From Sphingomonas flavalba (lineage in GTDB: Bacteria > Pseudomonadota > Alphaproteobacteria > Sphingomonadales > Sphingomonadaceae), in assembly GCF_004796535.1 (NCBI RefSeq), contig NZ_SPHY01000004.1:124001-188000 (forward strand): DNA of 64,000 nt, written 5' to 3'. Position numbers and translations under genes: made by a program. Within the stretch, counting starts at the first letter, position 1. Every line of letters begins with the position of its first letter. Below are positions 9,336 through 17,944 of the stretch, one piece after another. The notes beneath the pieces are model-generated. The model was not told the DNA's origin. It saw only the letters and a program-made list of their open reading frames with translations, and ran no database searches.

Positions 9336-12300
9336 CTATTCGGCCGGCTGCAGCCGGTCCGCCGCCGACGGCCGCCGGCGCGCCAGCCGGTCGCCGATCG
9401 CCCGGCACACGACGTAGAAAGTCGGGGTGAACGCCAGGCCGAAGCCGGTGACGCCGATCATCCCGAAGAACACGGCGGTGCCCAGCGCCTGCCGCAGCTC
9501 CGCCCCGGCGCCGCTGGCGATGACCAGCGGCAGCGTGCCGAGGATGAAGGCGAAGCTGGTCATCAGGATCGGCCGCAGCCGGGTCTGCGCCGCGCGCACC
9601 GCCGCCTCGGTGACCGACAGGCCGTCGCGTTCCTCCGCCTGCTTGGCGAACTCGACGATCAGGATCGCGTTCTTCGCGGCGAGCGCAATCAGCACGACAA
9701 GGCCGATCTGGGTCAGGATGTTGTTGTCCATCCCGCGCAGGTTGACGCCGACCATCGCCGCCAGCAGGCACATCGGCACGATCATGATGATGGCGAGCGG
9801 CAGCGTCAGGCTTTCGTACTGCGCCGCCAGCACCAGGAACACGAACAGCACCGCCATCGCGAAGACGACGCCGGCGGTGTTGCCCGCCGCCTTCTGCTGA
9901 TAGGCGATGCCGGTCCATTCATGGCCGTAGCCGCGCGGCAGCACGCTGTCCGCCAGTTGCTCCATCGTCGTCAGCGACTGGCCGGACGAGTAGCCGGGCG
10001 CGGTATCGCCGTCGATCTCGACCGCCGGGAACAGGTTGTAGCGGACGACGCGGTACGGCCCGGCCCTGTCGGCGAAGGTCGCAACCGCGCCGATCGGCAC
10101 CATCGCCCCGGAATCCGAGCGCGTCTGCAGATTGGCGATGTCGGCGATCGAGGCGCGGAACGGCGCGTCGGCCTGCGCGGTCACCCGCCATGTGCGGCCG
10201 AGCAGATTGAAGTCGTTGATATAGGCCGAACCGAGATAGACCTGCAACGCCTCGAACACCCGGTCGGGCGGCACGCCCAACATCTCCGCCTTGCGGCGGT
10301 CGATATCGGCGTAGACGCGCGGCGTGTTGGTGTCGAAGAAGGTGAAGATCTGAGTCAGACCCGGCGTTTCCCGTGCACGGTCGATCAGCGCGTTGCTCGC
10401 CTGGGCCAGCTCCGGATAGCCGCGACCGCTACGATCCTGCACGATCATCCGGTAGCCGCCGGCCGAGCCCATGCCCTGGATCAGCGGCGGCGGGATGACC
10501 AGCACCCGCGCCTCGTCTATGTCCGCCACCGCGCCGCGGACATTGTCGATGATCTGCTCGTAACTGACCCCCAGCCCCTTGCGTTCGTCGAACGTCTTGA
10601 ACGGGAAGAAGGCGGTTGCGGTATTGGGTGCCATCGTCTGCGACGCGCCATCGAAGCCGGCGAACGCCACCGACCCGCGAATCCCCGGCTGGGTCTGCAA
10701 CCGTTCGGCGACCTTGCGGACGACCGCGTCGGTCCGCTCCAGCGACGCGCCCGGCGGCAACTGCATCACCGCCATCAGATAGCCCTGATCCTGCGCCGGG
10801 ATGAAGCCCGACGGAGTGACCCAGAACACGCCGCCGGTAACCGCGATCAGCCCGGCGTAAACGATCATCACCCGCTTCGGCATCTGCACCAGGCGCCGGG
10901 TGGTATCCGCATACCAGGCGCTTAGGCGGTTGAGGCCGTCATTGAAACGCGCGCCAGCGGCCGCGAGCATCCGCCGCCAGCCAGCCGCCTGCCCGGCGCC
11001 GTCCTCCCCCTCCTCGCGCGGCTTCAGCAGCAGCGCGGCCAACGCCGGTGTCAGCGTCAGCGACATGACCAGCGAAATGACCGTCGCGGTCGAGATGGTG
11101 ACCGCAAACTGGCGATAGAATTCGCCCGAAATCCCGGTCAGGAACAGGGTCGGCACGAACACCGCGCACAGAACCAGCACGATCGCGACCAGCGCCGCCG
11201 CCACCTCATCCATCGACGCGCGCGCCGCTTCCAGCGGACGCAGGCCGTGCTCAAGGTTGCGCTCGACATTCTCGACGACGACGATCGCGTCGTCGACGAC
11301 GGTGCCGATCGCCAGCACCAGCCCGAACAGCGACAGGGTGTTCAGCGAATAACCTAGCGATGCGAGCACCGCGAAAGTGCCGATCAGCGACACCGGAATC
11401 GCGATGATCGGGATGATCGACGCCCGCCAGCTTTGCAGGAAGACGAGGATGACGACGACGACCAGCACCAGCGCCTCGAACAGCGTCGCCTTCACCGCGC
11501 TGATCGATTCCGCGATGAAATCGGTGGGGTTGTAGATGATCCGGTATTCCAGGCCCTGCGGGAAGCGCGTCGCCAGATCGTTCATCGTCGCCTTGACCGC
11601 GTCCGACGTGGTCAGCGCGTTGGTGCCCGGCCGCTGGAGCAGCGCCAGCACCACCGACGGCTTGCCGTCCAGATAGCCGTTGTTGCTGTAATCGGCGGCG
11701 CCCAGTTCGACACGCGCGACATCCGACACGCGCACCTGCCGCCCCGCCGCGTCGGTGCGGATGACGATGTTCGCGAACTGCTGCGGATCGGACAGCCGGC
11801 CCTGCGTTTCGACGTTCAGCTGGAACGCGCTGCCGGTCGAATAGGGCGGCTGGCCGAGCGTACCGGCCGCAACCTGCACGTTCTGGGCGCGCAAGGCGGC
11901 AACGATGTCGCCGGCGGTCAGATCGAGCGCGGCGGCCCGGCCGGGGTCGATCCACACCCGCATCGCATAATCGCGCGCGCCGAACAGCTGGACGTCGCCG
12001 ACGCCGTCGACCCGCGCCAGGACGTCACGGATCTGGGTCAAGGCGTAGTTGGACAGATACTGCTGGTCGAGCGAGCCGTCGGGCGAAACGATGTTGACGA
12101 CCATCAGGAAGTTGGGCGACGCCTTCAGCGTCACCACGCCCTGGCGCCGCACTTCTTCCGGCAGCAGCGGCAGCGCGACCGCGACGCGGTTCTGGACCAG
12201 CACCTGCGCGGTATCGAGGTCGGTTCCCTGCTTGAAGGTGACGGTGATCGTCACCCGCCCGTCGCCGGTCGACTGCGACGACTGATAGAGCATGTTGTCG

Positions 12301-12521
12301 ACGCCGTTGATCTGCTGCTCGATCGGCGCGGCGACGGTTTCCGCCAGCGTCTCGGCGGAGGCGCCGGGATAGGTCGCGCTGACCGTCACCGTCGGCGGGA
12401 CGATGTCCGGATATTGCGCGACCGGCAGTGCCAGATAGGCCAGGCCGCCGACCAGCGCGATGATGACCGCGATGACCGCCGCGAAGATCGGCCGGTCGAT
12501 GAAGAAGCGGGAAAGGCGCAT
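9336..12521 (-). CDS. RND multidrug efflux transporter, HAE1 family
   Basis: At 1061 residues this is a full-length inner-membrane RND pump. It starts MRLSRFFIDRPIFAAVIAV (TM1). The proton-relay aspartates are in GTVVDDAIVVVENVER (TM4), and the TM10 lysine is in ALAAKNAILIVEFAKQAEE. Two large periplasmic loops lie after TM1 and TM7. It should use the proton gradient to expel drugs, dyes or solvents from the periplasm through the partner channel. The adaptor gene lies 24 bases upstream and the outer-membrane factor 14 bases downstream. Substrate range cannot be predicted. Confidence 0.96.
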   Translation of the reverse strand: MRLSRFFIDRPIFAAVIAVIIALVGGLAYLALPVAQYPDIVPPTVTVSATYPGASAETLAETVAAPIEQQINGVDNMLYQSSQSTGDGRVTITVTFKQGTDLDTAQVLVQNRVAVALPLLPEEVRRQGVVTLKASPNFLMVVNIVSPDGSLDQQYLSNYALTQIRDVLARVDGVGDVQLFGARDYAMRVWIDPGRAAALDLTAGDIVAALRAQNVQVAAGTLGQPPYSTGSAFQLNVETQGRLSDPQQFANIVIRTDAAGRQVRVSDVARVELGAADYSNNGYLDGKPSVVLALLQRPGTNALTTSDAVKATMNDLATRFPQGLEYRIIYNPTDFIAESISAVKATLFEALVLVVVVILVFLQSWRASIIPIIAIPVSLIGTFAVLASLGYSLNTLSLFGLVLAIGTVVDDAIVVVENVERNLEHGLRPLEAARASMDEVAAALVAIVLVLCAVFVPTLFLTGISGEFYRQFAVTISTATVISLVMSLTLTPALAALLLKPREEGEDGAGQAAGWRRMLAAAGARFNDGLNRLSAWYADTTRRLVQMPKRVMIVYAGLIAVTGGVFWVTPSGFIPAQDQGYLMAVMQLPPGASLERTDAVVRKVAERLQTQPGIRGSVAFAGFDGASQTMAPNTATAFFPFKTFDERKGLGVSYEQIIDNVRGAVADIDEARVLVIPPPLIQGMGSAGGYRMIVQDRSGRGYPELAQASNALIDRARETPGLTQIFTFFDTNTPRVYADIDRRKAEMLGVPPDRVFEALQVYLGSAYINDFNLLGRTWRVTAQADAPFRASIADIANLQTRSDSGAMVPIGAVATFADRAGPYRVVRYNLFPAVEIDGDTAPGYSSGQSLTTMEQLADSVLPRGYGHEWTGIAYQQKAAGNTAGVVFAMAVLFVFLVLAAQYESLTLPLAIIMIVPMCLLAAMVGVNLRGMDNNILTQIGLVVLIALAAKNAILIVEFAKQAEERDGLSVTEAAVRAAQTRLRPILMTSFAFILGTLPLVIASGAGAELRQALGTAVFFGMIGVTGFGLAFTPTFYVVCRAIGDRLARRRPSAADRLQPAE

Positions 12522-12545
12522 GCCTTCCTCCCAACAAGAGCAAAA

Positions 12546-13820
12546 CTAATTGGCGACCAGCGTTGCCTGCGCGGCGACGGGCACGGACACCGGCACCGCC
12601 GCTTCCGCCTGCGGCGCGATCCGCCCGGCCTTCGGCGTCACCTTCTGGCCGGGGATCGCCGACTGCATGCCGGCGATGATGACGCGCTCGCCCGGCTTCA
12701 AGCCGTTGCGGATGACACGCAGGCCGTCGACCACGGCGCCGACCTGAACGGTACGCGTCGCGACGCTGTTGTCGCCGCCGACGACCAGCACCGTCCTGCG
12801 CGCCTGATCGGTCTGCACGGCGGCATCCGGCACCAGCAGCGCGCGGACGGTGCCGCTGCTGCCCAGCCGCATGTTGCCGAACATGCCCGGGGTCAGGAAA
12901 TAGCCCGGGTTGTCAAGCACCGCCCGCCCGCGAATGGTGCCGGAGCGGGGATCGAGCCCGTTGTCGGTGAAGTCGAGCGTGCCCTTCCAGCGATAGTCGG
13001 GCTCGTCCTGCAGCCGGATCTCGACGACCGCGGGCGCGCCGCCGGAATCGCTGTTGCGCCGCGCCTTCAGGAACAGCGCTTCGGAGGCGTCGAAGGTGAA
13101 ATAGATCGGGTCGAGCGCGTTGACCGTGGTCAGCAGCGTGCCGCCGGTGCCCTCGCCGCCGGCGACCAGATTGCCGGCATCGACCCGGCGATCGGAAATA
13201 CGGCCGGCAATCGGCGCGCGCACCTGGGTGAATTCCATGTCGAGGGCACGGGAACGGGCGCGCGCCTCTGCCGCAGCCAGCGCCGCTTCCGACGCACGCA
13301 CGCGGGCGCGCAGTGCATCAACCTCACCAGCGGAAACCGCCTCGTCGGCGATCAGCCGGGTCGCGCGCCCCAGATCGGCCTGGGCCAGCGCCACGGCGCT
13401 GCGCGCGCTGGCGACATTGGCCCGCGCCTCCGCCAGCGCGGCGGCGAACGGCCGCGGATCGATGGTGAACAGCAACTGGCCCTTGCGGACGATCGCACCG
13501 TCGCGGAAGTGGACGGCGGTGACCGCGCCGGAAACGCGCGGGCGGATTTCCACCGTGCGGCTCGGCGCGAAACGGCCGACATAGTCGTCCCATTCGCTGA
13601 CCTCGCGGACCAACGGCTGCGCGACCGTCACGTTTGGCGGTGCCTGCGCGGCCGTCGCTTCTGGCCGGTCGAACAGCATGACAGCGGCGGCGACAAGCAG
13701 CGCGATGACGATCAGCGCCAGACCGCCGCGTTGCCACGGCGCCAGCCCGGCGAACCGCTCGCGCAGCCCGGCGGGCGACGGATCGTCATCGGTACGGACG
13801 ACCGGGCCCTGCATGTTCAT
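12546..13820 (-). CDS. RND efflux periplasmic adaptor (membrane fusion protein)
   Basis: The 424-residue adaptor has a short cytoplasmic N-terminus, one TM anchor (RGGLALIVIALLVAAAVMLF), then lipoyl, alpha-hairpin and beta-barrel domains (RPRVSGAVTAVHFRDGAIVRKGQLLFTIDP; hairpin about residues 110-180; later VLVVGGDNSVATRTVQVG). No lipobox is seen, so it is anchored by the TM helix. It bridges the inner-membrane pump and the outer-membrane channel. I start at ATG 13820 (MNMQGPVV); GTG at 13850 would add a basic leader. A 12-bp palindrome matching one at the tetR start lies 290 bases upstream. Confidence 0.93.
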   Translation of the reverse strand: MNMQGPVVRTDDDPSPAGLRERFAGLAPWQRGGLALIVIALLVAAAVMLFDRPEATAAQAPPNVTVAQPLVREVSEWDDYVGRFAPSRTVEIRPRVSGAVTAVHFRDGAIVRKGQLLFTIDPRPFAAALAEARANVASARSAVALAQADLGRATRLIADEAVSAGEVDALRARVRASEAALAAAEARARSRALDMEFTQVRAPIAGRISDRRVDAGNLVAGGEGTGGTLLTTVNALDPIYFTFDASEALFLKARRNSDSGGAPAVVEIRLQDEPDYRWKGTLDFTDNGLDPRSGTIRGRAVLDNPGYFLTPGMFGNMRLGSSGTVRALLVPDAAVQTDQARRTVLVVGGDNSVATRTVQVGAVVDGLRVIRNGLKPGERVIIAGMQSAIPGQKVTPKAGRIAPQAEAAVPVSVPVAAQATLVAN

Positions 13821-14194
13821 GTCAGCGCGCTCGAAGGCGCAGCCACGCAACGGGGCCGAGCGCCTTGACGGAAACTGATGCGGACCATGTCATTCCTTTC
13901 GATCCGGCACGGCGCCGTGGGCGCCATGATCGCCCACCCACCCGAAGAACCAACGAAGCCCGGCCAGGACGCATGCAAGCACCCGACCGCGCCAAGGCAA
14001 GCCATCCCGCTCGACGGAACGGCAATGCCTGCCAATAGTTTAATCGGTCACTCGCGCGACCTGCTCTCTCCGGCCATTGCGGATGAATCCTCCGCGCCGG
14101 CTCAATTCAATACCGATCGGTACATATATTGATATTGCGCCGCGTCAACCGCCGCAATCTCATCCTGCCCCATTTATTTTCTACGAGCAGCGCA
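13821..14194. other. leader region of the efflux operon with no gene
   Basis: This 374-base stretch separates the tetR stop from the adaptor start; both genes read on the minus strand. The part near 14100-14160 is AT-rich and carries the operator-like palindrome at 14111-14122, so the efflux promoter probably lies there. That would leave an untranslated leader of roughly 270 bases. I see no conserved open frame, tRNA or clear terminator in it; the short frames present overlap on both strands and look random. Confidence 0.6.
14111..14122. promoter_or_regulatory. probable TetR operator upstream of the efflux operon
   Basis: TACCGATCGGTA is a perfect 12-bp palindrome flanked by AT-rich sequence (ACATATATTGATATTG). 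The identical 12-mer overlaps the tetR start codon at 14809-14820. Two copies placed before the two transcription units of a regulator-pump locus are what a local TetR-type repressor would bind. Confidence 0.7.
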
Positions 14195-14809
14195 TTATCG
14201 GCCCGGCCAGACGATCAGGCTCGTCTCGACCAGTTGTTCCAGCTGAACGCGGCTCGCGCCGACCCCAGCCTGCACCGCCATACCCTGCAGAATGGCGATC
14301 AGATAGTGGGCGAGCGCCCCCGGCTCGACGCCGGTGGGGAAATCGCCTTCGGCAAGCGCGCGCTCGAAACGGGCGATCAGCGCCGCTTCGGCCGAAACGC
14401 GCCGGGCGATGACCTCGGCTCGTATCGATTCCGCTTCCTGCCCGCAGGCGAGCGAGCTGATCACGCCCAGGCATCCGCGCGGATCGTCCGTGCCGCAATG
14501 GATATCGACGGCGCTCCGCAGCAGCCGCTCGGCAACCCCGCGCGCGGTCGGCGCGTCGAGCGCGGTCTTCATATAGGCCATTTTCTCGCGCTCGTAGAGG
14601 TCGAACGCCTTGCGGAACAGCATCTCCTTGTTGCCGAAAGCGGCGTAAAGGCTGGGCCGGGTGATCCCCATTTCGCTGGTCAGGTCGCTGAGCGAGGCGC
14701 CTTCATAACCGCGCTGCCAGAACACGCGCAACGCAGCCGCCAGCGCCACGTCGATGTCGAACTCTCGCGGTCGCCCCTTCGCGGGGGCCAGGGCTGTCAG
14801 ACCTTCCAT
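14195..14809 (-). CDS. TetR/AcrR family transcriptional repressor
   Basis: The 204-residue protein has an N-terminal TetR helix-turn-helix domain: GRPREFDIDVALAAALRVFW, then YEGASLSDLTSEMGITRPSLYAAFGNKEMLF, in which GITRPSLYAAFGNK is the recognition helix. A variable ligand-binding C-terminal half follows. It reads toward the RND efflux operon on the same strand and probably represses it until a pump substrate binds. The ATG at 14809 is inside the perfect palindrome ATACCGATCGGTAT, so it is likely self-repressing; the upstream reading to 14881 would place the operator inside the coding sequence and is less likely. Confidence 0.92.
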   Translation of the reverse strand: MEGLTALAPAKGRPREFDIDVALAAALRVFWQRGYEGASLSDLTSEMGITRPSLYAAFGNKEMLFRKAFDLYEREKMAYMKTALDAPTARGVAERLLRSAVDIHCGTDDPRGCLGVISSLACGQEAESIRAEVIARRVSAEAALIARFERALAEGDFPTGVEPGALAHYLIAILQGMAVQAGVGASRVQLEQLVETSLIVWPGR

Positions 14810-14821
14810 ACCGATCGGTAT
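14808..14821. promoter_or_regulatory. probable TetR operator over the tetR start
   Basis: ATACCGATCGGTAT is a perfect 14-bp palindrome that covers the first two bases of the tetR ATG. Its 12-bp core is identical to the site at 14111-14122. Binding here would block tetR expression, giving autoregulation. Confidence 0.7.
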
Positions 14822-15036
14822 ATAGTAGACGCGCCAGCCCCTGCAACCTGTAGGGCAGCGGCCAAAGAACACGCACCACAATGCAATGGGGCCGGCAGCT
14901 GAAAGAATATAAGATCGGGCGAATCAAGGCGCGCAGTAGGAAAAGCGCGATTGCCTTCCCACCCAAAATGCGGACGAGCGGCGATGTGCCCGCGCTTCAG
15001 AGAGCGCCCCCGCAGCCCGACTATCGACCAGCAGGC

Positions 15037-15267
15037 CTAATTGCTCAGCGACGGCTTGCCGGCGTTATCCATGATATACCGCTCGGCGGCATCCCGCTCG
15101 TCCGCGCGAATACGCGTCCATTCCTTCGCCGTATAGCAAACACGCCGCGTCCGAACGAGCGAACCGGTGACTTGATATGTACGACAAATTTTCTTGTTTT
15201 CTGCCGGCTTGTCATCCGCAACAGCCACGGGAGCGGATATGGCCAGCATCATGGACAAGATGAACAT
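15037..15267 (-). CDS. small exported protein of unknown function
   Basis: This 76-residue product begins MFILSMMLAISAPVAVADDKP, a short signal peptide. The mature part has two cysteines in KKICRTYQVTGSLVRTRRVCYT, which probably form one disulfide, and a charged helix AKEWTRIRADERDAAERYI. I recall similar C-R-x-TGS-x-R-x-RVC proteins as common unassigned exported proteins of sphingomonads. The start at 15267 was chosen because it opens the signal sequence; the longer frame to 15336 would overlap the neighbouring hydroxylase gene. Role unknown. Confidence 0.7.
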   Translation of the reverse strand: MFILSMMLAISAPVAVADDKPAENKKICRTYQVTGSLVRTRRVCYTAKEWTRIRADERDAAERYIMDNAGKPSLSN

Positions 15268-15319
15268 TCTCGAACCTTCCGCGAAACGGGACGTAAAGTA
15301 ACGGCAAATCCAAGGAAAA

Positions 15320-16609
15320 TCAACCCACGTCGGCATCGGCGTAGGGGCTTAGCTCGCTATCCCGCAGCGCTTGAAACAGTGCCCGCAACAGGGCGCGCTC
15401 TGCTTCGACAATATGGGGGTTCCATACATCGAATATCAGGACTGCGCGCGGTTCGTCGCTGTCGTTCCACGCTTCGTGTTCAATCGTGTCATCGAACGCG
15501 AAGGCCACGCCCGCCTCCCATGCCCGGGTTTCCCCGCCAACCCGGAATCCGCACCCCGGCGGCACGATCAGCGGGAGGTGGACGATTGCACGCGCGTTGG
15601 TCACGCCGGTGTGTGGCGGGATGCGGGTATGCGGATGCAGAATGGAGAAGAACGCCGTCGGCGACCGCCCTGGCAGATCCGATAACGGCACGGCCTCGAG
15701 GGCAGCCAGCGTCTTCGCGCACCTCTCCGCCGCGACCGCCTGGCGAACGCCGTGATGCCAGAGGAACCAGGCACTCCAGCGTTCGGAGCGATCGAGCGCG
15801 CTCCACTTGTTGCGCGGTGCGCCAGCCTCCATCTGCACATACGGGCGCGCGCCCGGAAGCCCCGCATCAAGCAAGGCGACAAACTCTTCGCGGATGGCGT
15901 CCGCGTGACTCTCAAAGGCCTCCATCCACGGAAAGTGACGCCTGTCGAAGAATTCATCCGCGGGCAGAAACGGATAGTGCAGGCCGTGACATTCGTTCAC
16001 GTAAATCCGGCGACGCCCCAATATCCGGTCCACGCACGCGTCGAACCGTCGCCGGTCAGCATCGAGAACGGCCTTGCGGCTATCTTCCAACCGGCCAGAA
16101 AGTATGTCCGCCAGCCGCTCCGAATATCCGGTCGCAAACGACCGCGCATGATCCAGCAATTTTTCGAGCGCGGCATCGCGCCGCTCCATCCCCTCGGCGA
16201 GCGCCAAAACGCCCGACCATCGAAACATCGCTCGCCCAAGGTCGCCGCTTCGTTCATGAAGCTCGGCCATGCGAACATTCGCCATGAAGTTGCGCTGGTC
16301 CATCGCCAGTGCGCGCTCGAGGCATCGCTCCTCGGCGGCATTGTCATTGGCGAGGCGCCGTGCCTTCGCCAAATTCAACCACAATTCAGGCGCCTTGTCG
16401 TCAGTCGCGATCGCGCGCTCAAAATAATGCCCGGCGGCCACGACATCGCCTTCGCCGAGGGCGATGATCCCCAGCGCATTCAACGCCGCCGGGTGCTCGC
16501 CGCCTCTGTCGAGCACGGCGCGATACTGATTTTTCGCCTTGTCGTGATCGCCGCGCCTCTGGGCACTCGCTCCCTCAACGAGAAGGGCGTTGATCTCCGC
16601 CTGTGTCAT
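15320..16609 (-). CDS. TPR protein with aspartyl/asparaginyl beta-hydroxylase domain
   Basis: The 429-residue protein has two parts. Residues 1-150 are tetratricopeptide repeats (GDHDKAKNQYRAVLDRGGEHPAALNALGIIAL is the clearest). The C-terminal 200 residues form an AspH-type 2-oxoglutarate/Fe(II) oxygenase. Visible active-site features are the motif HTGVTNARAIVHLPL with iron ligand His333, His378 in IEHEAWNDSDEPRAVLIF, and Arg388 for 2-oxoglutarate. As in other AspH proteins, the iron site has two His without the usual Asp/Glu. It probably hydroxylates a protein or peptide side chain. It is divergent from a sulfotransferase-like gene and close to a large TonB receptor. No export signal is visible, so the enzyme is cytoplasmic. 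Confidence 0.85.
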   Translation of the reverse strand: MTQAEINALLVEGASAQRRGDHDKAKNQYRAVLDRGGEHPAALNALGIIALGEGDVVAAGHYFERAIATDDKAPELWLNLAKARRLANDNAAEERCLERALAMDQRNFMANVRMAELHERSGDLGRAMFRWSGVLALAEGMERRDAALEKLLDHARSFATGYSERLADILSGRLEDSRKAVLDADRRRFDACVDRILGRRRIYVNECHGLHYPFLPADEFFDRRHFPWMEAFESHADAIREEFVALLDAGLPGARPYVQMEAGAPRNKWSALDRSERWSAWFLWHHGVRQAVAAERCAKTLAALEAVPLSDLPGRSPTAFFSILHPHTRIPPHTGVTNARAIVHLPLIVPPGCGFRVGGETRAWEAGVAFAFDDTIEHEAWNDSDEPRAVLIFDVWNPHIVEAERALLRALFQALRDSELSPYADADVG

Positions 16610-16689
16610 TGCATATCGTTAGTTGATAAACCCAGCCCCCGCAACACGGCGGGATTGTGCAATAATCAGTCTTAGGCCAATAGAAGCGG

Positions 16690-17721
16690 GTGCCAGCCCC
16701 TCCGACATCCGTTGAATCCGTCGCCCGGGACGCTGCCTGGCTTCCGCATCGTTATGACCCTGTCGGCGACACCGTGCATTTCCGGCACGTACCGCGCGAA
16801 CTGCACCGCTCCGTTACTTTCCTTACCGACGACTATCTGCCGGAAGATAGACCGCGCGTCATTCGCCGAGCGGACATTCTGGCGCACAATCCATCGAATG
16901 TTTCTCCGCACTTCATTTTTCACTCGGCTTATTGCTGTTCCACCTTGCTGGCGCGGGCGATGGATGTCGACGGCATGGCGATGGGCCTGAAAGAGCCCGT
17001 CATTCTGAACGATCTGGTCGGATGGCGGCGGCGTGGCGGAGAGGCGCGCCAGGTCAGCGAGCGGCTACATGACGCGCTGCTGTTGCTCGCGCGCCCGTTC
17101 GGCCCAGGCGAAGGGGTTGTCATCAAGCCATCCAATACCGTCAACGGCATGGCTGACGCGATGTTGACCATGCGTCCTGAATCACGGGCGCTTTTTCTGT
17201 ACGCGCCGCTGTCATCCTATCTCCGCTCCATCGCACGCAAGGACATGTGGGGCCGCCTCTGGGTCCGCAAGCTGCTCATCGGCCAGATGAAAGACAACTT
17301 CGCAAATCTCGGATTCTCCAACGAAGACTATTTCGGATTGACCGACCTGCAAGTGGCGGCGATCGGCTGGCTCAATCAGCATCATTTGTTCCATAGGCTT
17401 GTCCGCAAGTTCGGCGCCAATCGCGTGGCCACGCTGGACAGCGACACCCTGCTTGCCAGACCAGCCGACGCCTTGGCCGCGCTGACGACACTGTTCCGGC
17501 TCCCGATCGACGACGACGGGATCGCCGCGATTTGTGCGGGCCCCGCGTTCAGCCGGCATTCGAAATCCGGCGAAAACTTCACCGGCCAGGAACGTAGAGC
17601 GGATCAACTGGACGCCGCCAAAGTGCATGGCGACGAAATAGACAAAGTTGAACAGTGGGCCGCGGCCGTGTCCACCAACGCCGGCCTTTCGGCGGCGCTG
17701 GGAGCCCGCCTGATCTCTTAG
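16690..17721 (+). CDS. sulfotransferase-like P-loop protein
   Basis: The 343-residue protein has at residues 75-90 the stretch FIFHSAYCCSTLLARAM, which sits where sulfotransferases carry their PAPS-binding loop (usual form PRSGTT-LL). A second signature further on, RALFLYAPLSSYLRSIARKDM, resembles the 3'-phosphate-binding segment with Ser and Arg. The loop is atypical (AYCCST), so sulfuryl transfer from PAPS is plausible but not proven. The start is GTG at 16690; no ATG precedes the conserved core until residue 91. Divergent neighbour: AspH-type hydroxylase; convergent neighbour: TonB receptor. Base composition here and in the AspH gene looks less GC-rich than in flanking housekeeping genes. 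Confidence 0.6.
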   Translation: MPAPPTSVESVARDAAWLPHRYDPVGDTVHFRHVPRELHRSVTFLTDDYLPEDRPRVIRRADILAHNPSNVSPHFIFHSAYCCSTLLARAMDVDGMAMGLKEPVILNDLVGWRRRGGEARQVSERLHDALLLLARPFGPGEGVVIKPSNTVNGMADAMLTMRPESRALFLYAPLSSYLRSIARKDMWGRLWVRKLLIGQMKDNFANLGFSNEDYFGLTDLQVAAIGWLNQHHLFHRLVRKFGANRVATLDSDTLLARPADALAALTTLFRLPIDDDGIAAICAGPAFSRHSKSGENFTGQERRADQLDAAKVHGDEIDKVEQWAAAVSTNAGLSAALGARLIS

Positions 17722-17894
17722 CCCCAGTTCCGTCGACAGCACTGGGCGCGGAGCCCTAACCCGAGCCCTTCCTGAGAGCCCTGAGGCTGGCGATCCCTGC
17801 TGTCATGCGCGCGGCCGCATATTCCGGAAGCGCCGCTCTATGCGCCACGAGCACGCACCGAGCCCGGCTCTCCAACATCTTCCGCGCCCATACG

Positions 17895-17923
17895 AAAAGG
17901 GCGGGCCCCGAGAGACCCGCCCC
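17895..17923 (-). terminator. intrinsic terminator of the TonB receptor gene
   Basis: On the minus strand, GGGCGGG (17922-17916) pairs with CCCGCCC (17905-17899) and is followed by TTTT at 17898-17895. It lies 22 bases after the receptor stop codon. Confidence 0.8.
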
Positions 17924-17944
17924 ATTCCGTCCAAGCTACGTCGA

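Noticed and set aside
11433-13868. An 811-codon plus-strand frame across the RND pump and adaptor genes
   Set aside because: Antisense shadow of two well-supported genes; no ribosome site or domain.
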